Position numbers and translations under genes: made by a program
Notes under the pieces: generated by a model
The model's database searches: none
What the model was told of the DNA's origin: nothing
What the model saw: the letters and a program-made list of their open reading frames with translations, nothing else
Assembly: GCF_042445055.1 (NCBI RefSeq)
Contig: NZ_CP170339.1
Span: 1,302,001-1,366,000, forward strand
Reading direction: 5' to 3'
Source of the DNA: Falsihalocynthiibacter sp042445055
Lineage (GTDB): Bacteria > Pseudomonadota > Alphaproteobacteria > Rhodobacterales > Rhodobacteraceae
Length of the DNA: 64,000 nt
Shown here: in pieces, positions 33,000 to 41,864 of the stretch
Position numbering within the stretch: the stretch's first letter is position 1
Layout: every line of letters begins with the position of its first letter

Positions 33000-34532
33000 A
33001 TGTTGTTGGAGACTAAAAATACGTTGGATTCATCAACGGGAAAACCTGTTCTGGCGCTTAAGGGGGTCAGCAAGATTTTTCCGGGCGTCAAGGCGCTGAA
33101 TGAAGTGTCGCTTGAGCTTTATCCAGGACAAGTGACGGCTCTCGTTGGTGAAAACGGCGCAGGAAAATCGACCGTTGTGAAAGTCATGACAGGTATTTAC
33201 CAGCCCGACGGCGGTGAAATCCTGATTGACGATCAGGTGGTCTCGTTTCCGACAGCGCACCATGCCTCGGATATGGGGGTTACGGCGATCCATCAGGAAA
33301 CCGTGCTCTTCGATGAATTGTCCGTCGCCGAAAATATCTTTATCGGTCACGCGCCGCGCACCAAAACGGGGCTGATTGATACGCGTGCCATGATTGAAAG
33401 CGCGCATCTTATCCTTGATGATATCGGCGCAAATATTGACCCTACCGTGCGCCTTCGCGATCTGGGGATTGCGAACAAACACCTAGTTGCCATTGCGCGC
33501 GCCCTTTCGGTTGATGCGCGCGTGGTGATCATGGACGAGCCAACCGCCGCTCTTAGCCACAAAGAAATCACCGAGCTGTACGAGCTGGTTGAGCAACTCA
33601 AGGCGCAGGGCAAGGCCATCCTGTTTATCTCTCACAAGTTCGACGAAATTTTCCGAATTGCCGACCGTTACACAGTGTTCCGTGACGGGCAGTTCGTAGG
33701 CCAAGGCAAGATTGCCGACGTGAACGAGGATGACCTTGTGAACATGATGGTTGGTCGTTCAGTTGATGCGATCTTCCCTGAACGCAAGGCGAATATCGGG
33801 CCTGAAGTTCTTCAGGTTACGGGGTATAGCCACCCGACCGAGTTCGCGGAAATTAACTTTTCTCTCAAGCGCGGTGAAATCCTTGGGTTTTATGGTCTTG
33901 TTGGCGCAGGTCGTTCCGAGTTTATGCAATCCCTTTTCGGTATCACCAAACCGTCCAAAGGTGTGGTGCGACTTCATGGGGATATCAAGGTAATCCGTTC
34001 GCCCGCTGCGGCAATTGCGAATGGTATTGTCTATGTGCCAGAGGATCGCGGCAAGCAGGGCGCAGTGACGGGATTGCCTATTTTCCAAAACGTCACACTG
34101 CCCTCGTTGTCTCAAACGTCGCGAAAGGGCTTCTTGCGACTTGCGGAGGAATTCGCTCTGGCGCGCGAATATACATCGCGTTTGGATTTGCGCGCGGCGT
34201 CGTTGGATCAGAACGTCGGCAATCTTTCCGGCGGCAACCAGCAAAAGGTTGTGATCGCCAAATGGCTCGCCACTCAACCCAGCGTGATCATCCTCGATGA
34301 ACCGACCAAAGGTATCGACATCGGATCGAAAGCGGCGGTGCATGAATTCATGGCGGAACTCGCAGAGCAGGGCCTCTCGGTGATTATGGTCAGCTCCGAG
34401 ATTCCGGAAATACTGGGCATGTCCGACCGCGTAATTGTGATGCGCGAAGGACGGATGGTCGCGGAACTTGCGGGCGATGCGCTTACTCCTGAAACTTTGG
34501 TGCGGCACGCTGCCGGCATCTCGGAGACATAA
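33000..34532 (+). CDS. rhaT: Rhamnose ABC transporter ATP-binding protein
   Basis: 510-aa CUT2-type ATPase with two tandem nucleotide-binding domains. First domain: Walker A GENGAGKST and VIMDEPTAALS. Second domain: the usual degenerate site (GLVGAGRSEFMQSLFG) with signature LSGGNQQK and IILDEPTKGIDIG. Both domains are complete for the family. It energises uptake together with RhaP and RhaQ. ATG 33000 follows GGAC. Confidence 0.94.
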   Translation: MLLETKNTLDSSTGKPVLALKGVSKIFPGVKALNEVSLELYPGQVTALVGENGAGKSTVVKVMTGIYQPDGGEILIDDQVVSFPTAHHASDMGVTAIHQETVLFDELSVAENIFIGHAPRTKTGLIDTRAMIESAHLILDDIGANIDPTVRLRDLGIANKHLVAIARALSVDARVVIMDEPTAALSHKEITELYELVEQLKAQGKAILFISHKFDEIFRIADRYTVFRDGQFVGQGKIADVNEDDLVNMMVGRSVDAIFPERKANIGPEVLQVTGYSHPTEFAEINFSLKRGEILGFYGLVGAGRSEFMQSLFGITKPSKGVVRLHGDIKVIRSPAAAIANGIVYVPEDRGKQGAVTGLPIFQNVTLPSLSQTSRKGFLRLAEEFALAREYTSRLDLRAASLDQNVGNLSGGNQQKVVIAKWLATQPSVIILDEPTKGIDIGSKAAVHEFMAELAEQGLSVIMVSSEIPEILGMSDRVIVMREGRMVAELAGDALTPETLVRHAAGISET

Positions 34533-34533
34533 T

Positions 34534-35520
34534 ATGTTGAAACGAATTTCGACCTCGCGCGAAGCAATCCTTCTCTATGCGATTGTGCTGTTGCTGGCGC
34601 TCATCGCGTCGCGCTTTCCGGGCTTTATTGCGCCGGCCAACCTGCTCGCAGTTCTTAACGATACCTCGCCGCTGATCATTTTGGCGCTTGGGCAAATGGT
34701 GGTTATCTTGACCCGCTGTATTGACCTAAGCGTTGCTGCGAACCTTGCTTTGACGGGCATGGTCGTTGCGATGATCAACACGGCGATGCCGGGTCTTCCG
34801 ATTGTCGTGATCATAACGATTGCCGTTGGTTTGGGCGCGCTGATGGGCGCAATTAACGGTATTCTTGTGTGGAAGCTCGATATTCCACCCATCGTTGTGA
34901 CGCTTGGCACGATGACAATCTTCCGCGGCGTTATCTTTCTGATTTCGGATGGGAAATGGATCAATGCCCATGAGATGAGCGATAGTTTTACAGCATTTCC
35001 GCGCGGAATGTTCCTCGGAGTACAGGGCCTTACATGGTTTGCGATTATAGTTGTGATCCTGTTCGTCATCCTGATCTCCCGCACCGCACTTGGGCGCGCA
35101 TTCTTTGCCGTTGGCGGGAACCCGCATGCTGCGGTCTATACGGGGATAAACGTTGGCAAAACACAGTTCGCCGCCTTTGTAATCTCTGGCGCGCTGGCAG
35201 GACTAACTGGATATCTCTGGGTGGCGCGCTATGCGGTTGCTTATGTGGATATCGCTGGCGGGTTCGAGCTTGAGGTCGTTGCAGCCTGCGTTATTGGAGG
35301 GATCTCCATTGCGGGCGGTATCGGCTCGGTTGGGGGCGCGCTCTTGGGGGCGTTGTTCCTTGGCGTCATCAAGAACGCACTTCCCGTCGTTAACATCTCT
35401 CCCTTCTGGCAACTGGCCATCTCCGGTGCGGCTATCATCTTTGCTGTTGCGTTCAACGCCCGTGCAAACCGCGTGAAGGGCCGTGTCATCCTTAAATCTG
35501 CGGAGCATGCAACATCATGA
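34534..35520 (+). CDS. rhaP: Rhamnose ABC transporter permease
   Basis: 328-aa CUT2 permease with about nine hydrophobic helices. Start is ATG 34534, one base after the rhaT stop; the frame is open back to 34468 but that would overlap rhaT. Visible: VVILTRCIDLSVAANLALTG and GRAFFAVGGNPHAAVYTGIN, typical of RbsC-like permeases, and the AACVIGGISIAGGIGSVGGA segment. Pairs with RhaQ. Confidence 0.93.
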   Translation: MLKRISTSREAILLYAIVLLLALIASRFPGFIAPANLLAVLNDTSPLIILALGQMVVILTRCIDLSVAANLALTGMVVAMINTAMPGLPIVVIITIAVGLGALMGAINGILVWKLDIPPIVVTLGTMTIFRGVIFLISDGKWINAHEMSDSFTAFPRGMFLGVQGLTWFAIIVVILFVILISRTALGRAFFAVGGNPHAAVYTGINVGKTQFAAFVISGALAGLTGYLWVARYAVAYVDIAGGFELEVVAACVIGGISIAGGIGSVGGALLGALFLGVIKNALPVVNISPFWQLAISGAAIIFAVAFNARANRVKGRVILKSAEHATS

Positions 35521-36509
35521 GTATGACCGAACGTACTATTCCCGATCGTCTCACCACGCCGTTTCAGCGGTTTATCAAAAGCTGGGAAGTGCTGCTGCTC
35601 GCGGTTGCGATCTCGATCTTTGTCGTGAATTCCTTTGCGTCTCCATACTTTCTGAACGCGTGGAACCTCTCTGATGCGACGTTTAACTTTACTGAAAAGG
35701 CGATGATTGCCTTTGCGATGGCGCTGTTGATCGTCGCGGGGGAAATCGACCTGAGCGTTGCTTCAATTATCGCCTTGGCTTCCACGGCAATGGGGGCCGC
35801 CGTTCAATATGGCGCGGGCACCCCCGAGATTGTACTGATCGGTTTGCTGGTCGGCCTCGCGTGTGGCGCATTTAATGCGGTGCTAGTCACCATCATGGGG
35901 CTACCTTCGATTGTGGTAACAATCGGCACCATGAGCCTTTTTCGCGGCATCAGTTATATCGTGCTCGGAGATCAGGCCTATCGCGGCTATCCTGCGGATT
36001 TTGCCTTCTTTGGGCAGGGGTACGTGTTCTGGGTCATCAGCTTCGAGATGGTACTCTTTGCGGCTTTTGCATTGATTTACTGGGTGGTCCTTCATAAAAC
36101 CAACTTTGGCCGCACCGTTTACGTTATTGGCAATAACCCTACGGCGGCGACATTCTCGGGCGTGCGGGTGAAGCGGGTGAAGTTCATTCTGTTCCTTCTG
36201 ACGGGCCTCATGAGCGGTATCGCGGCGATCTGCTTGACCTCGCGGCTTGGGTCTACGCGCCCTTCGATTGCGCAGGGTTGGGAGCTTGAGGTCGTGACGA
36301 TGGTTGTGCTCGGCGGGGTTAATATCCTGGGCGGTTCAGGCAGCATTCCCGGTGTGGTAATCGCCGCATTCGTGATGGGGCTGGTAACATTCGGCCTTGG
36401 GTTGCTGAACGTACCGGGGATCGTGATGTCGATCTTTATCGGTCTGTTGTTGATTGGTGTGATCGCGCTTCCACGTTTGTTCTCTAATCTCAAAGCGCGG
36501 ATGAACTAA
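35517..36509 (+). CDS. rhaQ: Rhamnose ABC transporter permease
   Basis: 330-aa CUT2 permease overlapping rhaP by 4 bp (ATGA). Visible: LIVAGEIDLSVASIIALAS, SIVVTIGTMSLFRGISYIVL, GRTVYVIGNNPTAATFSGV and VTMVVLGGVNILGGSGSIPG. Two different permeases in one CUT2 operon is the rule for rhamnose importers. Confidence 0.93.
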   Translation: MSMTERTIPDRLTTPFQRFIKSWEVLLLAVAISIFVVNSFASPYFLNAWNLSDATFNFTEKAMIAFAMALLIVAGEIDLSVASIIALASTAMGAAVQYGAGTPEIVLIGLLVGLACGAFNAVLVTIMGLPSIVVTIGTMSLFRGISYIVLGDQAYRGYPADFAFFGQGYVFWVISFEMVLFAAFALIYWVVLHKTNFGRTVYVIGNNPTAATFSGVRVKRVKFILFLLTGLMSGIAAICLTSRLGSTRPSIAQGWELEVVTMVVLGGVNILGGSGSIPGVVIAAFVMGLVTFGLGLLNVPGIVMSIFIGLLLIGVIALPRLFSNLKARMN

Positions 36510-36823
36510 TGGAAAAGATCGCTTTCACAATGCAGCTTCGAGCGGGACAACGCGATGAATACGAGCGCCGCCATGATGAGATATGGCCAGAGCTTGCAGC
36601 GCTGCTCAAGGATGCAGGCGTTTCGGATTACTCCATTCACCTAAGTCCGGAAACCAACACGCTTTTTGGTGTGCTATGGCGTGAGGATGACCACAAAATG
36701 GATGACCTTCCGAACCATCCCGTTATGCAAAAATGGTGGGCCTATATGGCGGACCTTATGGATACGCACGACAATAACGAGCCCGTTGTGAAACCTCTTG
36801 AAACGGTATTCCACCTGCCATGA
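36509..36823 (+). CDS. rhaM: L-rhamnose mutarotase
   Basis: 104-aa RhaM/RhaU protein that interconverts alpha and beta L-rhamnopyranose. Visible: FTMQLRAGQRDEYERRHDEIWPEL with the catalytic histidine, YSIHLSPETNTLFGVLWRED, and MQKWWAYMADLMDT. Full family length. Its ATG overlaps the rhaQ stop (TAATG) and its stop overlaps the rhaK start. Confidence 0.95.
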   Translation: MEKIAFTMQLRAGQRDEYERRHDEIWPELAALLKDAGVSDYSIHLSPETNTLFGVLWREDDHKMDDLPNHPVMQKWWAYMADLMDTHDNNEPVVKPLETVFHLP

Positions 36824-38196
36824 CACAACCAAGGCATATCGCCGTCATAGATATCGGCAAGACTAACGCTAAACTTGCGCTTGTGGATTTGGAAAAGCTT
36901 CAGGAAATCTCTGTTGTGACGCGGCCAAATAAAGTCGTGAATGATGGCCCGTGGCCACATTTCGACGTAGCAGGGCACTGGGAGTTTCTGCTTGATGCGC
37001 TGACCAACTTCCAACGAGAATACGGAATTACAGGCATTTCCATCACGACCCACGGCGCGAGTGCGGTGCTCTTGGATGAAAACGGCGACCTTGCAGCGCC
37101 AATCCTCGATTATGAATACGAAGGCCCAGACGAAGTCGCTGCAGAGTATGACGCCATTCGCCCTGATTTCGCGGAAACGGGTTCGCCCAAGCTTGCGCGC
37201 GGGTTGAATGTAGGTGCGCAGTTTTTCTGGCAGTTTAAGCGCGACCCCGAACTGCATGACCGCACCAAGCATGTTGTCACATATCCGCAGTATTGGGGCA
37301 GCCTACTTACGGGCGTGATCGCAAGTGATGTGACGTCGCTTGGATGCCATACGGACCTCTGGAATCCTTACGCCGGCACATACTCCAGCCTCACCGATAC
37401 GTTGAATATTAGCGATAAAATCGCTCCTGCGCATAAATCTACCGACGTGCTTGGAACCGTGCTTCCTTGGATTGCAGAGAAAACCGGCCTTGCTGCGGAT
37501 ACCCCCGTCCTTTGCGGTATTCACGACTCCAATGCTTCGCTCTATCCGAACTTGCTGGGTCGCGAGGGGGCTTTCTCGGTTGTTTCCACCGGAACTTGGG
37601 TGATCGCCATGGCGGTTGGCGCGTCCAAGATTGCGCTCGATCCCGCGCAGGAAACCTTCGTGAATGTCGATGCCTTCGGCAAGCCTGTCCCTTCGGCACG
37701 ATTTATGGGCGGTCGGGAGTATGAAATCGCGTCAGTAGGTTCCGATGTGCAAGCCACGCCCGAGGACGCCGAGCATGTGCTGCGCGAGCAACTGATGCTT
37801 CTGCCTGCAGTGGAGCCAACCGCTGGCCCATACAAGGGACGAAAAGCGGAATGGTTACCGAGTGAGCCAGAGCCCGCAAGCGCTGCGCGGTCCTGTGCGC
37901 TATCATTCTATTTGGCGCTTGTGACCTGCGATTGCCTCGATGTTGCTGGAGCCGAAGGGCCGATCATAATTGAAGGCCCCTTCAGCAAGAACCGCGACTT
38001 CCTTGCTATGCTCACAGTAGCGAGTGGGCGCGAGGTCATGATCTCTGAGGGTGCCACGGGCACAAGTATTGGCGCGGCTATGTTGTTTCTAAAGAACGAG
38101 CCAGATCAGCGTCTCAAGACCCAAACGGCCGAGAACCACCTACCGCTTGAATTGGCTAAGGCCTATGTCGAGCGGTGGCGGGAATTAGTGCATTAA
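36820..38196 (+). CDS. rhaK: Rhamnulose kinase (FGGY family, RhaK)
   Basis: 458-aa FGGY carbohydrate kinase. Visible: N-terminal phosphate motif IAVIDIGKTNAKLALVDL, CGIHDSNASLYPNLL with the catalytic aspartate, SVVSTGTWVIAM, and the C-terminal EGPFSKNRDFLAML. It phosphorylates L-rhamnulose (or rhamnose) before cleavage by RhaD; in Rhizobium leguminosarum RhaK is also needed for transport. Last gene of the rha operon, ending at a strong hairpin. Confidence 0.92.
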   Translation: MTQPRHIAVIDIGKTNAKLALVDLEKLQEISVVTRPNKVVNDGPWPHFDVAGHWEFLLDALTNFQREYGITGISITTHGASAVLLDENGDLAAPILDYEYEGPDEVAAEYDAIRPDFAETGSPKLARGLNVGAQFFWQFKRDPELHDRTKHVVTYPQYWGSLLTGVIASDVTSLGCHTDLWNPYAGTYSSLTDTLNISDKIAPAHKSTDVLGTVLPWIAEKTGLAADTPVLCGIHDSNASLYPNLLGREGAFSVVSTGTWVIAMAVGASKIALDPAQETFVNVDAFGKPVPSARFMGGREYEIASVGSDVQATPEDAEHVLREQLMLLPAVEPTAGPYKGRKAEWLPSEPEPASAARSCALSFYLALVTCDCLDVAGAEGPIIIEGPFSKNRDFLAMLTVASGREVMISEGATGTSIGAAMLFLKNEPDQRLKTQTAENHLPLELAKAYVERWRELVH

Positions 38197-38198
38197 GT

Positions 38199-38230
38199 GG
38201 CCCCCCATGGCTATTACGCCGAGGGGGGCC
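38199..38230. terminator. Hairpin between convergent rhaK and the arabinose operon
   Basis: Perfect 8-bp G/C stem (GGCCCCCC / GGGGGGCC) with an inner GGC/GCC pairing, 2 bp after the rhaK stop and 6 bp after the stop of the convergent dehydratase gene. No long T run; likely bidirectional. Confidence 0.6.
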
Positions 38231-38236
38231 GTAGTT

Positions 38237-39154
38237 TCATTTGCCCCAGTTCAACGCAATTAGGTCCAGATCCTTTGCCAGTCCGAGCAGGCGAGATTTG
38301 GTGCGTTCTGACATGGGCTTGAGCGGGTGGCGTACATAGTCGCTCTCGATCACACCACCAGCGGCATAGACCGTTTTACAGGCACGCAGACCGCATTGGC
38401 GGTTCTCGTGATTGATGAGCGGCAGACATTTTTGCCATTGCGCGAGAGCTGCGTCTTTGTCACCTGCTAGATAGTTCGTGACGATTGGGCGGATGTGCTC
38501 TGGGAACAATCCGGATGTCATGGTGCCCGTCGCCCCCGCGTCCAGATCAGCGAGCAGCGTAACGGCCTCTTCGCCGTCAAACGGGCCCGCAATATGTGGG
38601 CCTGCTGCTTCGATGAGGGCTGCGAGTTTGTCTGCCGCGAAGGGGCATTCAATTTTTAGATAGCTTACATTCTCAAGCTCTTTGGACATGCGCGCGAGTA
38701 GGGGGACCGAAAGCGTCACACCGCTTAGCGGAGCATCCTGAACCATAATCGGAATTGAGATCGACTGATTTACAGCATCAAAATGCTCAAAAATCCCTTG
38801 TTCCGCTGGGAACAGACCCGCACCATGATACGGTGGCATCATCATTACCATCGCGGCCCCGAGCGCCTGAGCTTCCTTGGCACGCTTCACGACGATATCC
38901 GTCGAAAAGTGGCTGATTGTGACGATAACGGGAACGCGGCCGTTCACGTGCTCAAGGCTCAGACGAGTAAGAATTGCGCGTTCTTCGTCCGAAAGGACAA
39001 ACTGTTCGGAATAGTTCGCGAGAATACATATCGCATCTACGCCTTGGTCGATAAGACAATCCAAAACGCGGCGCATACCGTGTTCATCAACTCGTCCGTC
39101 GGCGTGAAAGGGAGTAGGGGCAACGGGCAGGATACCTGTGAGAGGGGTCTTCAA
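38237..39154 (-). CDS. L-2-keto-3-deoxyarabonate dehydratase (DapA family, probable)
   Basis: 305-aa DapA-fold enzyme expected to convert L-2-keto-3-deoxyarabonate to 2-oxoglutarate semialdehyde. Schiff-base lysine is K167 in YLKIECP. The segment at the usual YNVP tyrosine reads VQDAPLSG, unlike classical DHDPS. Start is TTG 39154 with AAAGGA 6-7 bp before it on the minus strand; no in-frame ATG is better placed. It follows an L-arabinose dehydrogenase and a sugar-acid dehydratase gene in one operon, matching the Azospirillum araA/araC/araD pathway. An aldolase cleaving the same substrate is the main alternative. Confidence 0.82.
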   Translation of the reverse strand: MKTPLTGILPVAPTPFHADGRVDEHGMRRVLDCLIDQGVDAICILANYSEQFVLSDEERAILTRLSLEHVNGRVPVIVTISHFSTDIVVKRAKEAQALGAAMVMMMPPYHGAGLFPAEQGIFEHFDAVNQSISIPIMVQDAPLSGVTLSVPLLARMSKELENVSYLKIECPFAADKLAALIEAAGPHIAGPFDGEEAVTLLADLDAGATGTMTSGLFPEHIRPIVTNYLAGDKDAALAQWQKCLPLINHENRQCGLRACKTVYAAGGVIESDYVRHPLKPMSERTKSRLLGLAKDLDLIALNWGK

Positions 39155-39178
39155 ATCATGTCCTTTCGGATGTGGGGA

Positions 39179-40111
39179 TCACCAGTTAAAAGCGGCGACT
39201 TCTTGGCGGCGGCCAAGCATGAATGCATCGGCAACATGGGTGAGAGGCGAGAGATCAACGTCGATTGCGTTATCGTCCAACAGTTTAGCAAAGCGCGCAT
39301 AGAGGTTGCCGTACTCGTGGTCCAACCCTTCGCCAACAACCTCGCCATCGACGATAAAGCGCGCGCCACCATCGCGAATGCTTGCGGTGCCTTGGTCGGT
39401 TGTAAAATGAATGTCCCAGAACTGATCGCCATCCTGGCGCCAGTCGAATTCGGCTGTCACTTCGGCGCCATTCGGATCGCCAAATACAAGGCTTGCGGCA
39501 ATCGGTGTGTCGCGGTTCGCAGGGAACATGAGGTCGGCTTTGCGAATATGGAGCGGGCTTGGATAAATTTCCGTTAGCGCGGAGAGCCCGTTGATACCCG
39601 GATCAAATACGCCGAGGCCACCTGCCTCCCAAATCCATTCCTGTCCGGGATGCCAACGGCGCACGTCTTCTTTCCAGATCATTTCGATCTTGCGGACCGT
39701 TTTCCCCTCGAGCCATTCCTTGGCCGCGGGTATGTAATCGGCGAAGCGCGAATGCCAAGTGGCAAAGAGCGTGACGCCCTGTTTGCGCGCAAGTGCGAAG
39801 AGGTCGTTCACTTCGCTCAATGTTGCGCCCGGAGGTTTCTCAAGCATAACATGTTTGCCTGCAAGCAGCGCGCGGCGGGCATCGTCATAGCGCGCCTGTG
39901 GTGGAGTGCAGAGCGAAATACAATCAACATCGGGGACTGCTGCGAGCAGCTCCTCGAGCGATTGATAGCCATGTATGCCACCGACTTGTGCGTTGCGGCT
40001 TGCAGTAGCGACCAAGTCGAACTGCGCGTTCTCGGAAATTGAGGGGATGTGCTGATCGCGGGCGATTTTGCCTACTCCCACGATGCCAATTTTATATGTC
40101 TTGTCTGTCAT
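39179..40111 (-). CDS. L-arabinose / D-galactose 1-dehydrogenase (Gfo/Idh family)
   Basis: 310-aa NAD(P)-dependent sugar dehydrogenase. Rossmann motif IGIVGVGKIARDQHIPSI; EKPPGAT motif; DPGINGLSALTEIYP and WKEDVRRWHPGQEWIWE segments are nearly those I recall for Azospirillum brasilense L-arabinose 1-dehydrogenase. It makes arabinono-1,4-lactone from L-arabinose; D-galactose is a common second substrate. ATG 40111 begins one base after the dehydratase stop. A lactonase gene is not seen in the window, so hydrolysis may be spontaneous or encoded elsewhere. Confidence 0.88.
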   Translation of the reverse strand: MTDKTYKIGIVGVGKIARDQHIPSISENAQFDLVATASRNAQVGGIHGYQSLEELLAAVPDVDCISLCTPPQARYDDARRALLAGKHVMLEKPPGATLSEVNDLFALARKQGVTLFATWHSRFADYIPAAKEWLEGKTVRKIEMIWKEDVRRWHPGQEWIWEAGGLGVFDPGINGLSALTEIYPSPLHIRKADLMFPANRDTPIAASLVFGDPNGAEVTAEFDWRQDGDQFWDIHFTTDQGTASIRDGGARFIVDGEVVGEGLDHEYGNLYARFAKLLDDNAIDVDLSPLTHVADAFMLGRRQEVAAFNW

Positions 40112-40112
40112 T

Positions 40113-41855
40113 CTAATGAGAATCCCTTGGTACGGCGTTGCCGCGGCAACCTTTCAGAAAATCAAAGTCGGCACCAGTATCCGCTCCTGTGACATGCTCA
40201 TGGAAGAGCCGGGCATAGCCGCTCTCGGGCTTTTTGACGGGGCTCTTCCATACATCCAAACGACGCGCGATTTCTTCGTCGGACACATCGAGGTGGATGC
40301 GGCGATTTTCGACATCTAGCTCGATCATGTCGCCGTTTTGGACAATGGCCAGCGGTCCACCCGCGGCGGCCTCTGGGCTCGTGTGTAGGAGCACCGTGCC
40401 ATAGGCGGTTCCCGACATGCGCGCGTCCGAGATACGAACCATATCGGTGATCCCTTTGCGCAGAACTTTTGGCGGAAGACCCATATTGCCGACCTCTGAC
40501 ATTCCCGGATACCCACGCGGGCCGCACATTTTCAGGATCATCACGCACGTCTCGTCGATATCGAGATCCTCGTCGTTTATCTTGGCTTTGTAGTCGTCGA
40601 TATCCTCAAACACCACGGCGCGGCCGCGATGCTTTAGAAGCGAAGGCGTGGCCGCAGAGGGCTTGAGTACCGCACCGTTTGGCGCAAGGTTCCCGCGCAA
40701 TACCGCGATACCGCCCTGTTTTGTTAAGGGTGCGTCAACGGGCAGGATAACATCCTCGTTGTGGTTTTGGGCGACCTTAACTTGTTCCCAAGCAGTTTCG
40801 CCTGAAACCGTCAGCGCGTCTTTGTGAAGCAAATCAGCTTCGCCAAGCCGTTTGATGACGGCGGGCAATCCACCAGCATAAAAGAACTCCTCCATCAGGT
40901 ACTTACCCGACGGCATCAGGTTAACGATGGTGGGTACGTCACGCCCCAGCTTGTCCCAATCCTCTAGGTTTAGGTCAACGCCAACGCGTCCCGCGATCGC
41001 TGTAAGGTGGATAACCGCATTGGTTGAGCCGCCGATAGCGCCGTTGGTGCGGATCGCGTTTTCGAATGCCTTGCGGGTCAGGACATCGGAGGGTTTAAGG
41101 TCCTCCTTCACCATTTCTACGATACGGCGTCCTGTGACGTGGCTCATGACGCGGCGGCGGCTGTCTACGGCTGGGATTGCCGCATTGCCAGAGAGCGTCA
41201 TCCCAAGTGCTTCGACCATGCTCGCCATCGAAGATGCGGTTCCCATGGTGTTGCAAGAACCGGGGCTGCGGCTCATGGATTGTTCTGCTTCGAGGAAATC
41301 TTCCTTGGTCATCTTACCAGCTTTGATATCCTCGGACATCTGCCAAAGCGCAGTGCCCGATCCCACCCGCTCACCACGGAACCAGCCGTTGAGCATCGGA
41401 CCGCCAGAAACCATGATCGCAGGAAGATCAACCGACGCCGCGCCCATAAGCAACGCGGGCGTGGTTTTGTCACAACCACAAAGCAGTACAACTCCGTCCA
41501 GCGGATTTGCGCGGATGGCTTCTTCGACATCCATTGCGGCAAGGTTGCGATACATCATCGCTGTTGGGCGTAACGTGCTCTCGCCTGGCGAGAATACTGG
41601 AAACTCCAACGGTAGGCCGCCGGCCTCGTATATCCCGTGCTTTACTCGTTCTGCGAGGTCCCGAAGATGTGCGTTGCATGGCGTAAGTTGCGACCATGTG
41701 TTGCAAATCCCGATTACGGGGCGCCCATCGAAAAGGTCCGCGGGAAGGCCTTGGTTCTTCATCCAGCTACGGTGATAGATGTGGTCGCGGCTTGTGCCGC
41801 CGAACCACTCTTGTGAGCGGAGTTTGCGGGGCCATTTTGCTGGAGTGAACGTCAT
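40113..41855 (-). CDS. L-arabinonate dehydratase (IlvD/Edd family)
   Basis: 580-aa Fe-S sugar-acid dehydratase, converting L-arabinonate to L-2-keto-3-deoxyarabonate. Cluster and active-site segments: LCGCDKTTPALLMGA, RSPGSCNTMGTASSMAS, NGAIGGSTNAVIHL and the C-terminal DARMSGTAYGTVLLH. The N-terminal LRSQEWFGGTSRDHIYHRSW is typical of pentonate dehydratases and differs from housekeeping IlvD. It is in an operon with L-arabinose dehydrogenase and a DapA-family dehydratase. D-fuconate or D-galactonate dehydration is possible as a side activity. Confidence 0.88.
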   Translation of the reverse strand: MTFTPAKWPRKLRSQEWFGGTSRDHIYHRSWMKNQGLPADLFDGRPVIGICNTWSQLTPCNAHLRDLAERVKHGIYEAGGLPLEFPVFSPGESTLRPTAMMYRNLAAMDVEEAIRANPLDGVVLLCGCDKTTPALLMGAASVDLPAIMVSGGPMLNGWFRGERVGSGTALWQMSEDIKAGKMTKEDFLEAEQSMSRSPGSCNTMGTASSMASMVEALGMTLSGNAAIPAVDSRRRVMSHVTGRRIVEMVKEDLKPSDVLTRKAFENAIRTNGAIGGSTNAVIHLTAIAGRVGVDLNLEDWDKLGRDVPTIVNLMPSGKYLMEEFFYAGGLPAVIKRLGEADLLHKDALTVSGETAWEQVKVAQNHNEDVILPVDAPLTKQGGIAVLRGNLAPNGAVLKPSAATPSLLKHRGRAVVFEDIDDYKAKINDEDLDIDETCVMILKMCGPRGYPGMSEVGNMGLPPKVLRKGITDMVRISDARMSGTAYGTVLLHTSPEAAAGGPLAIVQNGDMIELDVENRRIHLDVSDEEIARRLDVWKSPVKKPESGYARLFHEHVTGADTGADFDFLKGCRGNAVPRDSH

Positions 41856-41864
41856 GTTTCGGCC

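Noticed and set aside
40113..41855. Branched-chain dihydroxy-acid dehydratase (ilvD)
   Set aside because: N-terminal motif and operon with L-arabinose dehydrogenase indicate a sugar-acid dehydratase.
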